From a virus: a DNA stretch of 20,074 nt. This document shows, one piece after another, positions 19,658 through 20,074 of this stretch (position 1 is the stretch's first letter; each line of letters opens with the position of its first letter). Where the stretch lies: positions 1-20,074 of IMG/VR virus record IMGVR_UViG_3300013005_000217; one strand, 5' to 3'. The notes beneath the pieces are model-generated. The model was not told where the DNA came from and did no database searches. It saw nothing but the letters and a program-made list of their open reading frames with translations. Position numbers and translations under genes: made by a program.

Positions 19658-20016
19658 TGCCTGCAGCTGCACCACGACCGTGTAACGCGTTCGGATGCCG
19701 AGCGCTGGTGACAGGGAAGGTCGGCTACTGCGCGGAGCACCAGAACGACGCGCGCAAGCAGGTAGACCTACGGCGTGCCTCGAGCACAGCACGAGGCTAC
19801 GGCTACGTCTGGCAGACACGCATCCGACCAGGCGCTCTGATCCGCGAACCGCTCTGCAGGTTCTGCACTGACGCGGGACGAACGACGCCCGCGACCGAGG
19901 TCGACCACATCGACGGCAACAGCCGGAACAACGACCCCGGGAACCTCCGGGCGCTGTGCCGGTCGTGCCACTCGGCCCGCACGGCCCGCGACCAAGGGTT
20001 CGCCCGCGCGCGGTGA
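19657..20016 (+). CDS. HNH endonuclease
   Basis: The product is 119 residues from ATG 19657 (TGATG overlap). The HNH domain is complete: CRFC (67-70), the catalytic EVDHIDGN with His84, NNDPGNLRALC with Asn96, and CRSCH (101-105) closing the zinc site. An N-terminal Cys/His cluster (Cys9, Cys14, Cys25, His28) could bind a second zinc. HNH genes of this type lie beside terminase genes in many cos phages, and some are required with terminase for cos cleavage. The DNA after its stop runs out of the window, where a small terminase gene would be expected. Confidence 0.93.
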   Translation: MPAAAPRPCNAFGCRALVTGKVGYCAEHQNDARKQVDLRRASSTARGYGYVWQTRIRPGALIREPLCRFCTDAGRTTPATEVDHIDGNSRNNDPGNLRALCRSCHSARTARDQGFARAR

Positions 20017-20074
20017 GGCCGAGGGGGCAGGGGTGGGTTGAAAGTCAGGGGGTTGACCGTCTAGACCGAACGGG
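20017..20074. other. G-rich intergenic DNA after HNH, possible cos-proximal region
   Basis: No gene start is visible. The sequence has G tracts (GAGGGGGCAGGGGTGGG) and a CGTCTAGAC motif at 20058-20066. G-rich stretches between HNH and small terminase genes are often near cos in phages of this organisation. The assignment is only positional. Confidence 0.25.

Noticed and set aside
1-20074. Integrated prophage with bacterial flanking genes
   Set aside because: Every gene recognised is of phage type, and the lysis-attP-int joint is unbroken.

Overview
This window is a contiguous piece of a temperate tailed-phage genome (Caudoviricetes, lambda-like gene logic). The DNA is G+C-rich throughout, estimated by eye at about two thirds. 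The lysis genes are a spanin pair with an outer-membrane lipoprotein plus a cytoplasmic-type amidase, so the host is Gram-negative. An attachment-site block resembles a proteobacterial tRNA-Arg(UCG). A high-GC proteobacterium is the best host guess; I cannot name a genus.

Layout. (1) 1-5382, plus strand: the 3' end of the late operon. It holds a tail fibre (cut by the window edge), a small tail-associated protein and a lysis region (coiled-coil membrane protein, amidase endolysin, holin candidate, Rz/Rz1). Three non-lysis genes sit between holin and spanins: a zincin-like metalloprotease, an HTH-metallophosphoesterase and a DUF3310 protein. (2) 5315-5530, minus strand: a superinfection-immunity (Imm) membrane protein. 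(3) 5541-5787: attachment region with the 3' half of tRNA-Arg and putative integrase arm sites. (4) 5788-11446, minus strand: the early-left operon, fifteen genes joined mostly by 4-nt ATGA/GTGA overlaps. They run from PL through YqaJ exonuclease and a RecT-like annealase, several small DNA-binding and membrane proteins, a DUF4224 excisionase candidate and the tyrosine integrase. (5) 11447-12606: immunity region with a LexA/CI-type repressor, divergent promoters, candidate operators and a YdaS/Cro-like protein on a probably leaderless mRNA. (6) 12621-15748, plus strand: early-right operon with replication protein (carrying an origin-like repeat block), helicase-loader-like protein, SSB, RusA resolvase and a Q-like regulator, closed by a terminator. 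(7) 15848-20016, plus strand: a virion-protein block, then an HNH endonuclease of the type usually found beside cos and terminase.

Reading it as a system: the repressor holds PL and PR. After induction the left operon makes recombination and integration/excision functions, and the right operon makes replication proteins and a late regulator. No bacterial DNA lies between the lysis/Imm genes and the integrase, and the tRNA-like attachment block sits exactly at that joint. The sequence therefore represents the excised (virion or circular) form, not an integrated prophage.

Points most worth a second look: the tRNA-Arg copy lacking only its D arm at attP; phased TCGCGA repeats, a 15-bp tandem repeat and two perfect hairpins inside the replication gene; single-span membrane microproteins threaded into the early operons; the cargo interrupting the lysis cassette; and fibre-like genes between the Q-like gene and HNH, far from the tail module. 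All function calls come from reading the translated sequence and recalled family features. No database search was run.
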